DNA from: an uncultured Cellvibrio sp.
GTDB taxonomy: Bacteria > Pseudomonadota > Gammaproteobacteria > Pseudomonadales > Cellvibrionaceae
DNA length: 64,000 bases
Assembly: GCA_937958105.1 (NCBI GenBank)
Contig: CALFXJ010000054.1
Span: 7,115 to 71,114 of the forward strand
Reading direction: 5' to 3'
Shown: in pieces, positions 36,528-45,683 of the stretch
Layout of the letters: each line of letters opens with the position of its first letter
How positions within the stretch are numbered: position 1 is the stretch's first letter
Notes under the pieces: generated by a model
Told to the model about the DNA's origin: nothing
What the model saw: the letters and a program-made list of their open reading frames with translations, nothing else
Databases searched by the model: none
Translations under genes and position numbers: made by a program

Positions 36528-38108
36528 CTATGGTGGTGCTTCCACAGCACCGTAGAACACTTCGTAACTTGCCGGCAGGTAACCCGCGCAACGAAACTCT
36601 TCATAAGCCTGTCTGAACGCCGCCACCTTCCTGCGCCCCGTTAAACCTTCCGGCTTGCCGGCATTCACATTATGTGCCCCCAGCGCCTTCAGCTCACGGG
36701 TCAGCTCCTGCAGTCGTGTGTAACGCAGTTCCCGCCGCTCAACCTGCCAATGATTCAGAGTCAGACCGGCCGCCTCAATGGCCTGATGAACCGTGGCCGC
36801 TGGTTCGAAGCGGTTTACATGCACATAGCCATCCACCTGCTGCCAGGCCTGACGCAACTCGCTCAAGGTATCCGGCCCCAAGGTGGCGAAGATGCACAGC
36901 CCCCCCGGCTTAAGCACCCGGCGAATACCACTGAACAGGCGCTGGGGATCGGTACACCATTGGATGGCCAGACTGGAAAAAATCAGGTCAACACTGGCAT
37001 CCGCCAAGGGCAAATGTTCGGCGTCACCGCATAACCACGCCGCGATATCGCCGTGCGTCTGGCGTGCGTAATCCAGCATGCCCTGCGCGATATCAACGCC
37101 GATCAGTTCCGCCTTCGGGTACTGTTGCCGCAGCCGTTGACTGAAAAAGCCTGTACCACAACCGAGATCGACCACCCGTGCCGGCGCCTCACCAGGAGCC
37201 AGCTGAAGAAGCAACTGACTGCCCACATCGCGCTGCAGTCCGGCGACGGCGTCATAGGTATGCGCCGCGCGGCTGAAGGATTGCGCGACCTTGCGTTTAT
37301 CCAGACTTTGGGGTGCGAGTAGAAATGCATTGATCAGCTGCATCACCTGCAGCGGCTGACTCCAGTGCAGCGCGTGCGCTGTCTGCGGCAGCAGCTCGAT
37401 CTGCTGGTGTGGATTGAGTTCGCGCAGCTGCGGCGCCGCAGCCGCCGGTACCAGCGCATCGGCTTCAGCCAGGATATGCAGCCCCGGCTGGTTCAGACGG
37501 GCAAATGCAGGACGGTTGTCCAGCTGTGCCAGAAGATCCAGCGCCTGCTTCCAGCTGGCTCCGGGCGATGAGATATGCGCGCGGCGCAGGGTTTTCAGTA
37601 AGCCCCGCTCCTGCGCATCCCCCTGTGCCAGCAGACCGGTAAAGAGCTTCAGGGTCTGCTGCGGATCTGCCGCAAACTGCTGATTGAAGTTGCGATTGAT
37701 GGTGCGCGGCATGGCTGTGGGATAGTCAGCGGCAGCGACAAAGCGGACATTGGCTGCCAAAGTGATAACGCGGGAAACCTTCCCCGAGAAGCGGTCCGCC
37801 AGGGCAACGGCCAGCATTCCACCCAGCGACCAGCCCATCAGCACCGCCCGCTCCGGCAGATGCTGCTCCAGCAGCGTCAGCACTGAGTCGGCATCCGTGA
37901 AGGGAATATCCCGGCTTTCACCAAAACCGGGTAAATCAATGGCATAAACCTCGCCGGTCTGTTGCAGTCCGGGGAGCAGCGGTTGCCAGGTCTGGCTGTC
38001 GGTGCCCCAGCCATGCAGCAGCACCAAAGGCTCACGCTGCACCGAACCGGTGGCAGGATAATGATGCACAGCGAGCGTGGCCCGCCCTGGGTGTTGCGCC
38101 GGTATCAC
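36528..38108 (-). CDS. bioHC: Bifunctional BioH-BioC fusion (pimeloyl-ACP esterase / malonyl-ACP methyltransferase)
   Basis: A 526-residue fusion. Residues 1-260 are a BioH-type alpha/beta hydrolase: LLHGWGTDSQTWQ, nucleophile elbow GWSLGG (about 94-99), acid in EADALVP and catalytic His in QTAHALHW. Residues 270-520 are a BioC class I methyltransferase: motif I VVDLGCGTGFFSQRL, DVAQGML-like IGVDIAQGML and FSSLAIQWCTDP. BioC methylates malonyl-ACP to start pimelate synthesis; BioH removes the methyl at the end. The same fusion is known from Saccharophagus. The GTG start overlaps the bioF stop (GTGA). Confidence 0.93.
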   Translation of the reverse strand: MIPAQHPGRATLAVHHYPATGSVQREPLVLLHGWGTDSQTWQPLLPGLQQTGEVYAIDLPGFGESRDIPFTDADSVLTLLEQHLPERAVLMGWSLGGMLAVALADRFSGKVSRVITLAANVRFVAAADYPTAMPRTINRNFNQQFAADPQQTLKLFTGLLAQGDAQERGLLKTLRRAHISSPGASWKQALDLLAQLDNRPAFARLNQPGLHILAEADALVPAAAAPQLRELNPHQQIELLPQTAHALHWSQPLQVMQLINAFLLAPQSLDKRKVAQSFSRAAHTYDAVAGLQRDVGSQLLLQLAPGEAPARVVDLGCGTGFFSQRLRQQYPKAELIGVDIAQGMLDYARQTHGDIAAWLCGDAEHLPLADASVDLIFSSLAIQWCTDPQRLFSGIRRVLKPGGLCIFATLGPDTLSELRQAWQQVDGYVHVNRFEPAATVHQAIEAAGLTLNHWQVERRELRYTRLQELTRELKALGAHNVNAGKPEGLTGRRKVAAFRQAYEEFRCAGYLPASYEVFYGAVEAPP

Positions 38109-39283
38109 ACTCGCACCTTACTGTTAATCTCTCCAAGAGCCTCGAGCAAGGAATCTACCTGCTCGAAAGAGTGCTCCGCCGACAAAGTAATTCTCAGTCG
38201 TGAACTGCCAGCCGGCACCGTCGGAGGACGAATGGCAATGACGAGCAGACCACGGGCGGCCAGTTGTTCGGAGAATGCCAACGCCTGCGCCTCATCGCCG
38301 AGGATGACCGGCTGGATTGGCGACTGGGAATCCAAAAGCTGCAATCCCAGATCGGCAGCACCCGCACGAAAACGGGCAATGAGCTGGTGCAGATGTTCGC
38401 GCCGCCAGCTTTCTCGCTGTAACAGCTGCAGGCTTGTCCGTGTAGCGGCAGCGATTGCCGGAGGCATGGCGGTGGTATAGATATAGGGACGGGCGAACTG
38501 GATCAGGGTTTCGATGAGCGTTTCACTCCCGGCGATAAAGGCGCCTGCCGTGCCCAGTGCTTTGCCCAGGGTGCCCATCAGGATTGGCAGCTGCGCCTGG
38601 GTCAACCCGAAATGCTCGGCGCTGCCACCACCCTGGGGGCCGAAACAGCCAAAGCCGTGAGCATCGTCGACCATCAGCCAGGCATTTCTGCTCTGAGCGA
38701 GCTGCGCCAGCTGCGGCAGGGGAGCAAAATCCCCATCCATACTGAACACCCCGTCCACCACAATTAAACGGCGGCTCGCCTCTGTTTTATCCAGGCGAGC
38801 CTCCAGATTGGCGAGATCATTGTGCAGGAAGCGCTGGAAGCGCGCGCCGCTGAGCAAACCGGCATCCAGCAGGGAGGCGTGATTCAACCGATCTTCGAAG
38901 ATCGCGTCTCCCTGCCCCACCAGTGCGGTAATTGCACCCAGGTTGGCCATGTAACCCGTGGAAAACAGCAGAGCACGGTCACGCCCACAGAAGGCTGCCA
39001 GCTCTTCCTCCAGCGCGTGGTGTTCTGCGCTGTGACCATTCACCAGGTGAGAAGCACCACTGCCCACACCGTAGCGTGTAGCGGCTGTCTGCATACTTTT
39101 AATAACGTCTGGATGGTTAGCGAGGCCGAGGTAATCGTTGCTGCAGAACGCGAGAAAAGACCGACCATCTACCACCAGTTGCGGAGCCTGCGGCGTCTGC
39201 AGGGTCCGCCGGTGGCGGTAGCGGTGCACGGCGCGGCGTTCCGCCAGCGCCGGAGCAAGGAGGTCATCGAGAGAATTGCTCAC
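38105..39283 (-). CDS. bioF: 8-amino-7-oxononanoate synthase
   Basis: A 392-residue PLP enzyme condensing pimeloyl-ACP with alanine. Seen: LAFCSNDYLGLANHP, GSGASHLVNGHSAEHHALEE, DDAHGFGCFG and the PLP lysine in TLGKALGTAGAF (about residue 240). The start is GTG at 39283, eight bases after the bioB stop, so coupled translation is likely; no strong ribosome site is visible. Confidence 0.95.
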   Translation of the reverse strand: MSNSLDDLLAPALAERRAVHRYRHRRTLQTPQAPQLVVDGRSFLAFCSNDYLGLANHPDVIKSMQTAATRYGVGSGASHLVNGHSAEHHALEEELAAFCGRDRALLFSTGYMANLGAITALVGQGDAIFEDRLNHASLLDAGLLSGARFQRFLHNDLANLEARLDKTEASRRLIVVDGVFSMDGDFAPLPQLAQLAQSRNAWLMVDDAHGFGCFGPQGGGSAEHFGLTQAQLPILMGTLGKALGTAGAFIAGSETLIETLIQFARPYIYTTAMPPAIAAATRTSLQLLQRESWRREHLHQLIARFRAGAADLGLQLLDSQSPIQPVILGDEAQALAFSEQLAARGLLVIAIRPPTVPAGSSRLRITLSAEHSFEQVDSLLEALGEINSKVRV

Positions 39284-39291
39284 GGCCAGTA

Positions 39292-40350
39292 TTATTTGGC
39301 CGCGTTGTAAAAAAACTTATCCAGTTGCGCTTCCTGCAACTGACTGACGACGGCGGCTTCCTGTTCGGCTTCGTCTTCATGAACTTCGTAGGCTTCCGGC
39401 GTGATGCCGAGACGCTTGAACAGCTGCATATCTTTACTGGCTTCCGGGTTCGGTGTAGTCAGAAGTTTTTCGCCGTAGAAGATTGAGTTGGCACCCGCCA
39501 GAAAGGCCAGTGCCTGCATCTGTTCATTCATCTGCTCACGCCCCGCTGACAAACGGACGTGGGATTTGGGCATCAGAATGCGAGCCACGGCAATGGTGCG
39601 AATAAAATCAAATGGATCAAGGTCTGCCTGATCGGCCAGAGGCGTACCCTCGACCTTCACCAGCATATTTACCGGTACGGATTCGGGGTGTTCCGGCATG
39701 GTGGCCAGCTGAACCAGCAGGGCGGCGCGATCGCCTTCTTCTTCACCCATGCCCACGATACCGCCGCAACAGACTTTCATACCGGCTTTACGAACATTGG
39801 CCAGCGTTTCCAGACGGTCCTGATAGGTACGGGTAGTGATGATTTCACCGTAGTATTCGGGGGACGTGTCCAGGTTGTGGTTGTAGTAATCCAGTCCGGC
39901 TTCCGCCAGTTCCTGTGCCTGCTCTTCATTGAGCATGCCCAGGGTCATACAGGTCTCCAGCCCCAGAGACTTCACCCCTTTCACCATGCTGGTGACGTAG
40001 GGCATGTCTTTACCCTTGGGGGAGCGCCAGGCCGCGCCCATGCAGAAACGGGTCGCGCCGCTGGCTTTTGCTGCCTTGGCTTCCTCGATCACCTTTTCCA
40101 CAGCCATAAGCTTTTCGCGCTCCAGACCGGTGTCGTAACGAGCCGACTGCGGACAATAGGCACAGTCTTCGGGACAGGCGCCCGTCTTGATGGAGCACAG
40201 CGTGCTGACCTGCACTTCATTAGGATTGAAAAAGGCGCGATGAACGGTCTGGGCCTGGAACATCAGGTCACTGAAGGGCAATTCAAACAGTGCTTTAACT
40301 TCAGCGCGGGTCCAGTCGTGGCGAATCAGGGGATGGGTGATGGCGTTCAT
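39292..40350 (-). CDS. bioB: Biotin synthase
   Basis: A 352-residue radical-SAM enzyme that inserts sulfur into dethiobiotin. The cluster-binding motif is in GACPEDCAYCPQSARY (Cys-x3-Cys-x2-Cys, about residues 58-65); YYNHNLDTSPEYY, the second-cluster region and RLSAGREQM are present. The C-terminal extension is acidic. The start at 40350 (MNAITHPLIRHDW) is preferred to an upstream in-frame start at 40455. It is the first gene of the operon, behind a BirA-like operator. Confidence 0.96.
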   Translation of the reverse strand: MNAITHPLIRHDWTRAEVKALFELPFSDLMFQAQTVHRAFFNPNEVQVSTLCSIKTGACPEDCAYCPQSARYDTGLEREKLMAVEKVIEEAKAAKASGATRFCMGAAWRSPKGKDMPYVTSMVKGVKSLGLETCMTLGMLNEEQAQELAEAGLDYYNHNLDTSPEYYGEIITTRTYQDRLETLANVRKAGMKVCCGGIVGMGEEEGDRAALLVQLATMPEHPESVPVNMLVKVEGTPLADQADLDPFDFIRTIAVARILMPKSHVRLSAGREQMNEQMQALAFLAGANSIFYGEKLLTTPNPEASKDMQLFKRLGITPEAYEVHEDEAEQEAAVVSQLQEAQLDKFFYNAAK

Positions 40351-40423
40351 AGAAAAGATCACGGTGGTTGGCTGGCATGAGGCCAGGTTGACGTTGGGCT
40401 TATTTTTAGCGAGGCAAATGAGG

Positions 40424-40455
40424 CTGTCAACCTGAAAATCAAATCTGGTTAACAA
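40424..40455. promoter_or_regulatory. BirA-type biotin operator in front of bioB
   Basis: Half-sites CTGTCAACC (40424-40432) and GGTTAACAA (40447-40455) form an inverted repeat around 14 bases, close to the BirA consensus TTGTAAACC-N14/16-GGTTTACAA. It lies 74 bases upstream of bioB, between the divergent bioB and comF genes, where biotin-dependent repression would act. Confidence 0.72.
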
Positions 40456-40560
40456 CTCAACAGCTTGGCAAGCCGGCAGTGCAGGAGTAGATTCTGCGCA
40501 TTATTGTCAGCGCTCACCGAAGCAGGGCGGACGGCACCAACCAGATCCAGGGAAGTGGAT

Positions 40561-41322
40561 ATGAAAAAAATATTTCGCCGGATAAACCGGCAGTCACAGC
40601 AAATCATCAATCTGCTCGCACCCACCGTATGCCTTTTGTGCGGCTGGAGATTGAAAGGCGAACTGCTCTGCCCCGCCTGTGAGTTAGCACTTCCTCACCT
40701 GCCGCCGGAGGCGTGCCGTCAATGCGCCCTGCCATTGCCGGAACAGAGCTCCACCGAATACTGCGGGCAGTGCCTGCATACCCCGCCACCCTTTACCCAG
40801 GCCGTCATCCCTTTCTGCTACCAGCCTCCCCTGGATTATCTGATCCACAGCTTCAAGTATCGCCGTCAGCTCACTGCAGGCCGGCTGCTGGCCCAAACGC
40901 TGGAAACCTGTCTGCGGCATAGCTATGCCGAGCAGGAGCGGCATCTGCCAGACCTGATCCTGCCCGTCCCCCTGCATTGGAGCCGGCGCTGGCTGCGCGG
41001 ATTTAACCAGACCGAAATTCTTGGCCGGCACCTGAGCCGCCAGCTGAAGATTCCATTGCATACCCGCCTGTGCCGCCGTACCCGTCGCGCCACCACCCAG
41101 CAAGGACTGAGCCGGATCGACCGACAGAAAAACCTGCGCAAACTTTTTACATTGTCCGAGGGCGGGAAAGATGTGCTGGCAGGAAAGACTGTGGCCCTGC
41201 TGGACGATGTCGTCACCACAACCGCTACTACCCGGGAAATCAGTCGTTTACTGCTTGAGCAGGGCGCGGGAGAGGTTCATGTCTGGGCATTGGCCCGCAC
41301 ACCGGATCTGAGACCGGATTAA
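40561..41322 (+). CDS. comF: ComF family phosphoribosyltransferase-like protein
   Basis: About 253 residues. N-terminal zinc-ribbon with cysteine pairs (CLLCGWRLKGELLCPAC and CRQCALPLPEQSSTEYCGQC), then a type I phosphoribosyltransferase fold with ILPVPLHWSRRWLRGFNQTE and the PRPP loop VALLDDVVTTTATT (about 213-226). ComF/GntX proteins are needed for DNA uptake in some bacteria; the enzymatic role is unresolved. Start 40561 has a GGAAGTGGAT ribosome site; the longer frame from 40465 would overlap the BirA-like site region. Confidence 0.88.
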   Translation: MKKIFRRINRQSQQIINLLAPTVCLLCGWRLKGELLCPACELALPHLPPEACRQCALPLPEQSSTEYCGQCLHTPPPFTQAVIPFCYQPPLDYLIHSFKYRRQLTAGRLLAQTLETCLRHSYAEQERHLPDLILPVPLHWSRRWLRGFNQTEILGRHLSRQLKIPLHTRLCRRTRRATTQQGLSRIDRQKNLRKLFTLSEGGKDVLAGKTVALLDDVVTTTATTREISRLLLEQGAGEVHVWALARTPDLRPD

Positions 41323-41373
41323 GCTCCACCGCAGCAAAATCTCAGCCAGCAACAGCCGACGCTGACTGACGAT

Positions 41374-42141
41374 TCAGGAGGTAACCACCGCCTCCCGCTC
41401 CGCCTTACGCAGCAGGCGCGCCAGCTCTTTCCACATCTCCTGATATGCCTGCGCAGCGCGGCCGTGACTGGCGTAACTGGTGAGCGGCGCTTGCCGCAGT
41501 GCCATCTGTTCCACCGCCGAATTCATGGGAATCCAGCTTTTGAGCATGGGCACCGGCATCTTCTTGAGATTTTCCACCGCCTGACGATGCAAGTTGCGGC
41601 GCAGGTCCACCTGATTGAAAAATCCGACGATCCTCTGGGGACTCTTTTTCTTCTCCTGGAAGAAGGCGATAACCTGTTCCATGGCGCGGATAGATAAGGG
41701 ACTGGGGATCATGGGAATGAGCACGATATCCACCTCGCTCAACAGCTGCTCCATGGCCGGAGAAAGCGAAGGTGCGCAATCGTAGATGAGGATGTCATTT
41801 TTATCGGCGAGCGGTTTGATGAGGTTTCTCAGCCAGCGGGTGCCGCTCTGGCCTTCAAACTCCTTTTCCATCTTGCGCAGACTGAGATCTGCCGGGATAA
41901 CGCTGAGCCTGGGAAATGGGGTGGCAACCTCAAGATCGGCTATCTCCCTGCCTTTGCTGAACACCTTGATCGCCCGGGACTTCTTGTCATCCTGCTGGCA
42001 TAGCCAGGTAGCAGCAGCCTGTGGATCAAGATCCCAAAGCACCGTGTTCTTTCCGGCAGCAGCGGCCATATAGGCCATGTTCACCGCCGTGGTGGTCTTA
42101 CCCACTCCACCTTTCAGGTTGTAGAACGCAATCGTAATCAT
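41374..42141 (-). CDS. ParA/MinD-family ATPase
   Basis: A 255-residue protein with the deviant Walker A motif NLKGGVGKTTTAVNMAY at residues 8-24, the A' aspartate in VLWDLDPQAAATW, and Walker B ILIYDCAPSLSP. A helical middle (RAMEQVIAFFQEKKKSPQ) and a basic C-terminal end follow. No parB neighbour or parS site is seen, so it is an orphan ParA, perhaps positioning a protein complex, not segregating a plasmid. It converges with comF. Confidence 0.85.
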   Translation of the reverse strand: MITIAFYNLKGGVGKTTTAVNMAYMAAAAGKNTVLWDLDPQAAATWLCQQDDKKSRAIKVFSKGREIADLEVATPFPRLSVIPADLSLRKMEKEFEGQSGTRWLRNLIKPLADKNDILIYDCAPSLSPAMEQLLSEVDIVLIPMIPSPLSIRAMEQVIAFFQEKKKSPQRIVGFFNQVDLRRNLHRQAVENLKKMPVPMLKSWIPMNSAVEQMALRQAPLTSYASHGRAAQAYQEMWKELARLLRKAEREAVVTS

Positions 42142-42270
42142 AGGAGTCTCGCTGATTAGACGAACCTTCCGCTGGCTCTGCTCATGGCGACCTCCCTTTC
42201 TAATCTATCCTTTATCTCCGCTTATCCCTGCGGCTTTTGCGTGAGCGGCCCGGCTTAGCACCTGTCGAGG

Positions 42271-42309
42271 GGCGCGCTTCCTGATGTTCTTATAGCCTGT
42301 GAGCGCGCC
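42271..42309. repeat. Perfect 8-bp inverted repeat with 23-base loop
   Basis: Arms GGCGCGCT (42271-42278) and AGCGCGCC (42302-42309) in the 240-base gap between the ParA gene and the small lipoprotein gene. No T tract follows on either strand. Could be a weak terminator for the S41-lipoprotein operon or a protein-binding site. Confidence 0.35.
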
Positions 42310-42381
42310 GGAGGAAAGTCTCGACGCCGCTAATGCGCCGTGTTCCACATATTTGGCAGTCGGCACTGGTGATTTGCCGGG

Positions 42382-42765
42382 TCACTCCGCTACACAGGCG
42401 ACCTTAACCGGCCAGCGGCTTTGATCCGCGATCCGCACCAGTACGCAGGCATCCCCGTTACGCATCAGGATGAACTGCTCGCCTGGGCCTGACGGATCGT
42501 TACCCATAACCACCCCCTGTTCCAGATGGCGATGCTGCTGACGCTCGATGGCCAGCCGACTGCTGCGGGCAAATACGTCATCCGCCAGCATCACCGGCAC
42601 CCCCAGCGCCTTCTCAACGACCTTCTGTACCTCTTCACGGGTTGTTGAAGAAGGCTCGGCCAGTCGGGCGGGAACATCTGCTGAAGGATCAAGCGCCGGT
42701 GTGGCGCAGGCCCCCAGCGACAGGATGCCGCTCAACATCATCAATTTCCACTGCAACCGGCTCAT
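42382..42765 (-). CDS. Small hypothetical lipoprotein
   Basis: About 127 residues. Signal with lipobox SLGAC (Cys about 20), then a domain beginning PALDPSADVPARL, a helix SSTTREEVQKVVEKALG and a C-terminal beta part (FILMRNGDACVLVRIADQSR). I do not recognise the family. AGGAGGT before ATG 42765 fixes the start, which overlaps the S41 peptidase stop (ATGA), so the two are co-translated and may work together at the cell envelope. Confidence 0.72.
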   Translation of the reverse strand: MSRLQWKLMMLSGILSLGACATPALDPSADVPARLAEPSSTTREEVQKVVEKALGVPVMLADDVFARSSRLAIERQQHRHLEQGVVMGNDPSGPGEQFILMRNGDACVLVRIADQSRWPVKVACVAE

Positions 42766-44378
42766 GGGGCCACCTCCTGATCCGGTACCAGCAGGTAGGC
42801 ATTGTTCAGAGAAGCCGGTTTGACCACGTAGCCATCTTCTATTGGACGCGCCTGCTTCTGCATCCCCACGCTGGTGCCTGCAGGGCAACTACCGGTTTCG
42901 ATATAGGTCAAGGCAGCAGCGAGACGCGCTTCATTACGGTTCCCCAGCTCATGCAGGTAATCGTCCGCTACCCGGCAACCGGGAATCGTGGTTGGATCGG
43001 CGGGGTTATTTCCGGGACGGAATCCATCAGAGTAGTCACCGAAGCCCTTGGCGTTAACGCCGGCAAACTGGACCGTAAAATAGGTAGTTCCGCAGTTGTC
43101 GGTAGGATAGAAACCATAGGGTTTGCCGCAGGTCCCAGCGCCGATCTGGATCACCTCTATATCCACCCCGCGCAGACCGTTGATGACAGCTTCACTGGCC
43201 GAACAGGTATTGGGTCCGGTCAGGATAAATACCCGCTCAAGATTGAGCCTGGGCAACGAACGACCGGCAGTGGTGGAGAATCCCAGGGTCTGGTTATAAA
43301 AGGGGGTAGGCGCAAGAGGCTCGCCAGTGACCGGATTGCGAGTGGGATGCTTGTCATTGAAGCGCAGCTGGTAAAAAGGCTGCCCTGCCGTCTGCCTGCT
43401 GTCAGCAATCATATAGGCCAGCTGACTGGCAATGGCCAGCAGGCCGCCACCGTTGTAACGCAGGTCCAGCACCAGTTGCGTCACCCCGTCAGCGGCGAAC
43501 TCATCAACAGCCCCAACCAGCTGGGCTTCTGCGGTGGCGATGTGGTCATTGAACAAAAGGTAACCGACCCGCTCCCCCCCCGCTCCACTGAAGACCTTGA
43601 CATGCTGTACCGGCGTAGAGGTAATCAGTGTCGAGGTGAGATAAACACGGCGAGAAACAGTCGCCCCGACATCCTCCACGACGAGTTCGGCAATCTGTCC
43701 GGTATCGCCGGGGTAAAGCACACTGTTCAACACATCCACAGCAGCCTGACTGTTGCCGTACACGGCATCCACCCCGTTGACTTCCAGCACCCGGGCACCG
43801 CGGGACAGAGCCACACCCGGCGCCGTGGCTGGCGATCCGGGTTCGGTGTAGGCCACACGGATCTCCCGCGGCGGCGCTGCACGTATCACCGCCCAGGTAA
43901 CCCCATAGCCTGCCGACACGCCCGAGCCAGACAGCGCCTGCCAGACAGCGGTGTCCTCGGCGTAATGGAATTGATCCTTAAGCGTACCCGATGGCGTACG
44001 CGCCTCGGTTTTCAAAACGGCGAAGTAATCCAGCGGGTCATCAAACGCGGCAGGATTGCGGTCCGTTACCTCGTCGTACCAGAGGTAGGTTTCGTGGGTC
44101 CAGGAGCGGAGCCAGTTGTTTTCCGTCAGCGTGCTGCCGGCACGATCGCGGTACGTCTGGCGAGTGACCGGATCGAAGCCAATACGCGGTTTCTCGCAGC
44201 GATGCTGGAAGTCTGAAGCTGGCTTAAACACTCCCGGTTTCCAGGCGGCATCATCAACGGAAGCGTTATTGCTGCCGCCACCGCCGCCCCCTCCGCAGCC
44301 CGCCAGGCCGGTCATCAACAACAGACTCAGGAAAAAGCAGCGGCCCAGTGAAAACGGGATAATGCCAATGTCAGTCAT
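42762..44378 (-). CDS. S41 family peptidase lipoprotein
   Basis: A 538-residue protein with lipobox LAGC (about residue 27) and an eight-glycine linker, then a tail-specific-protease-like fold. A PDZ-like segment (SPATAPGVALSRGARVLEVN, about 200-220) precedes the S41 core: LVLDLRYNGGGLLAIASQLAY (split 306-326), nucleophile serine in TCSASEAVINGLRG (about 415) and the lysine in CGKPYGF (about 441). Likely a periplasmic-side serine protease. It overlaps the small lipoprotein gene by four bases. Confidence 0.85.
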   Translation of the reverse strand: MTDIGIIPFSLGRCFFLSLLLMTGLAGCGGGGGGGSNNASVDDAAWKPGVFKPASDFQHRCEKPRIGFDPVTRQTYRDRAGSTLTENNWLRSWTHETYLWYDEVTDRNPAAFDDPLDYFAVLKTEARTPSGTLKDQFHYAEDTAVWQALSGSGVSAGYGVTWAVIRAAPPREIRVAYTEPGSPATAPGVALSRGARVLEVNGVDAVYGNSQAAVDVLNSVLYPGDTGQIAELVVEDVGATVSRRVYLTSTLITSTPVQHVKVFSGAGGERVGYLLFNDHIATAEAQLVGAVDEFAADGVTQLVLDLRYNGGGLLAIASQLAYMIADSRQTAGQPFYQLRFNDKHPTRNPVTGEPLAPTPFYNQTLGFSTTAGRSLPRLNLERVFILTGPNTCSASEAVINGLRGVDIEVIQIGAGTCGKPYGFYPTDNCGTTYFTVQFAGVNAKGFGDYSDGFRPGNNPADPTTIPGCRVADDYLHELGNRNEARLAAALTYIETGSCPAGTSVGMQKQARPIEDGYVVKPASLNNAYLLVPDQEVAP

Positions 44379-44568
44379 ACTTCATTCCTTATGTTGTGAG
44401 TTATTTCCGCAATCCGGCGGGGCGGAATTTGTCCAGACAAAGGTTCCGCTCAGCAGCTTGGTCAGGCACACTGTTGGCCCGCAGGAGTCAATGACTCAGC
44501 CTAGGATATTTGTACACAAACTTCCATGCCTCGATCACTCATCAGCAGCATTACCAAAAGGCCGTACC

Positions 44569-45582
44569 ATGAATGAGTCCACCGCTACCACCTCACTCCA
44601 CCCTTACGAAGCGCTCAGCCCCGACCTGGTGCTGGATGCGGTGGAGAGCTGTGGTTATCTGAGCGATGCCCGGGTGCTGGCGCTGAACAGCTACGAGAAC
44701 CGGGTATATCAGGTGGGTATCGAGGGCGAGACACCGCTGATCGCCAAATTTTATCGGCCCGGTCGCTGGAGCGATGCCCAGATTCTGGAAGAGCACCATT
44801 TCACTCAGGCCCTGCATGAACTGGAAATTTCCGTCGTTCCGCCGCTTGCTGATGCCGCAGGCAACACCCTGCGTGAATTCAGCCGGGACGGCCTCAGCTT
44901 CCGCTTTGCGCTCTACCCCCGCCAGGGCGGCCATGCCCCCAATCTTGATGACTACGATCAGCTGCTGACCCTCGGCCGGGTCCTGGGCCGCATCCATGCT
45001 TTGGGCCGGGCCCGCCCCTTTGAAGAACGGCCTTCACTGAGCGTGCAGGACTTCGCCCGGAGCAGTTACACCTTTCTGCTGGAGAATGACTTTATCCCGG
45101 CCAGCCTGCGCGACTCCTATCGCAGCCTGGGTGCTGACCTTATCAGCCGCCTGGAGGACCGCTTCGCCCAGACCCGTTTCACCCCCATCCGTCTGCACGG
45201 TGACTGCCACCCCGGCAACATCCTCTGGCGCCATGACGCACCGCATTTTGTCGACTTCGATGATGCCCGGAATGGTCCGGCGGTGCAGGACCTGTGGATG
45301 CTGCTGTCCGGCGAGCGGGAGCAACAGAGCCTGCAGCTGGCGGAGATATTAGAAGGCTATCGGGAGTTCTGTGACTTCGATCTGGCGGAGCTAAATCTGA
45401 TTGAAGCTCTGCGCACCCTGCGGATTATGCACTACAGTGCCTGGCTCGCGCGCCGCTGGGATGACCCTGCTTTTCCCCGTCATTTCCCCTGGTTTAATAC
45501 GGAGCGCTACTGGGGTGAGCACATCCTTGAGTTGCGCGAACAGCTGGCTGCGCTGTACGAACCACCGCTGGCGGTGTTTTAA
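44569..45582 (+). CDS. srkA: Stress response kinase A (SrkA/RdoA)
   Basis: A 337-residue Ser/Thr kinase of the choline-kinase fold, like E. coli YihE/SrkA, which counteracts stress-induced programmed death. Seen: the nucleotide-binding LNSYENRVYQVG, IAKFYRPGRWSDAQILEEH, catalytic LHGDCHPGNILW (about 200) and DFDDARNGPAVQDLWMLL. The start at 44569 gives the usual length; the longer open frame from 44116 runs antisense through the S41 gene and is rejected. Confidence 0.92.
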   Translation: MNESTATTSLHPYEALSPDLVLDAVESCGYLSDARVLALNSYENRVYQVGIEGETPLIAKFYRPGRWSDAQILEEHHFTQALHELEISVVPPLADAAGNTLREFSRDGLSFRFALYPRQGGHAPNLDDYDQLLTLGRVLGRIHALGRARPFEERPSLSVQDFARSSYTFLLENDFIPASLRDSYRSLGADLISRLEDRFAQTRFTPIRLHGDCHPGNILWRHDAPHFVDFDDARNGPAVQDLWMLLSGEREQQSLQLAEILEGYREFCDFDLAELNLIEALRTLRIMHYSAWLARRWDDPAFPRHFPWFNTERYWGEHILELREQLAALYEPPLAVF

Positions 45583-45683
45583 TCACGCGCATTTTTTGCA
45601 GCCCCTCGCACTGGAAATCCGGGCCTTAAGGCCCAATAATGCACCAACGCTTTTCTTCCGGCGACCGAACTAAGGATCACATC

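Noticed and set aside
41374..42141. Plasmid or chromosome partition locus suggested by the ParA-type gene
   Set aside because: No parB partner, parS-like repeats or replication gene nearby.
42642..44216. 524-codon open frame antisense to the S41 peptidase gene
   Set aside because: Complementary strand of a well-supported gene with lipobox and catalytic motifs; translation looks random and has no domain.
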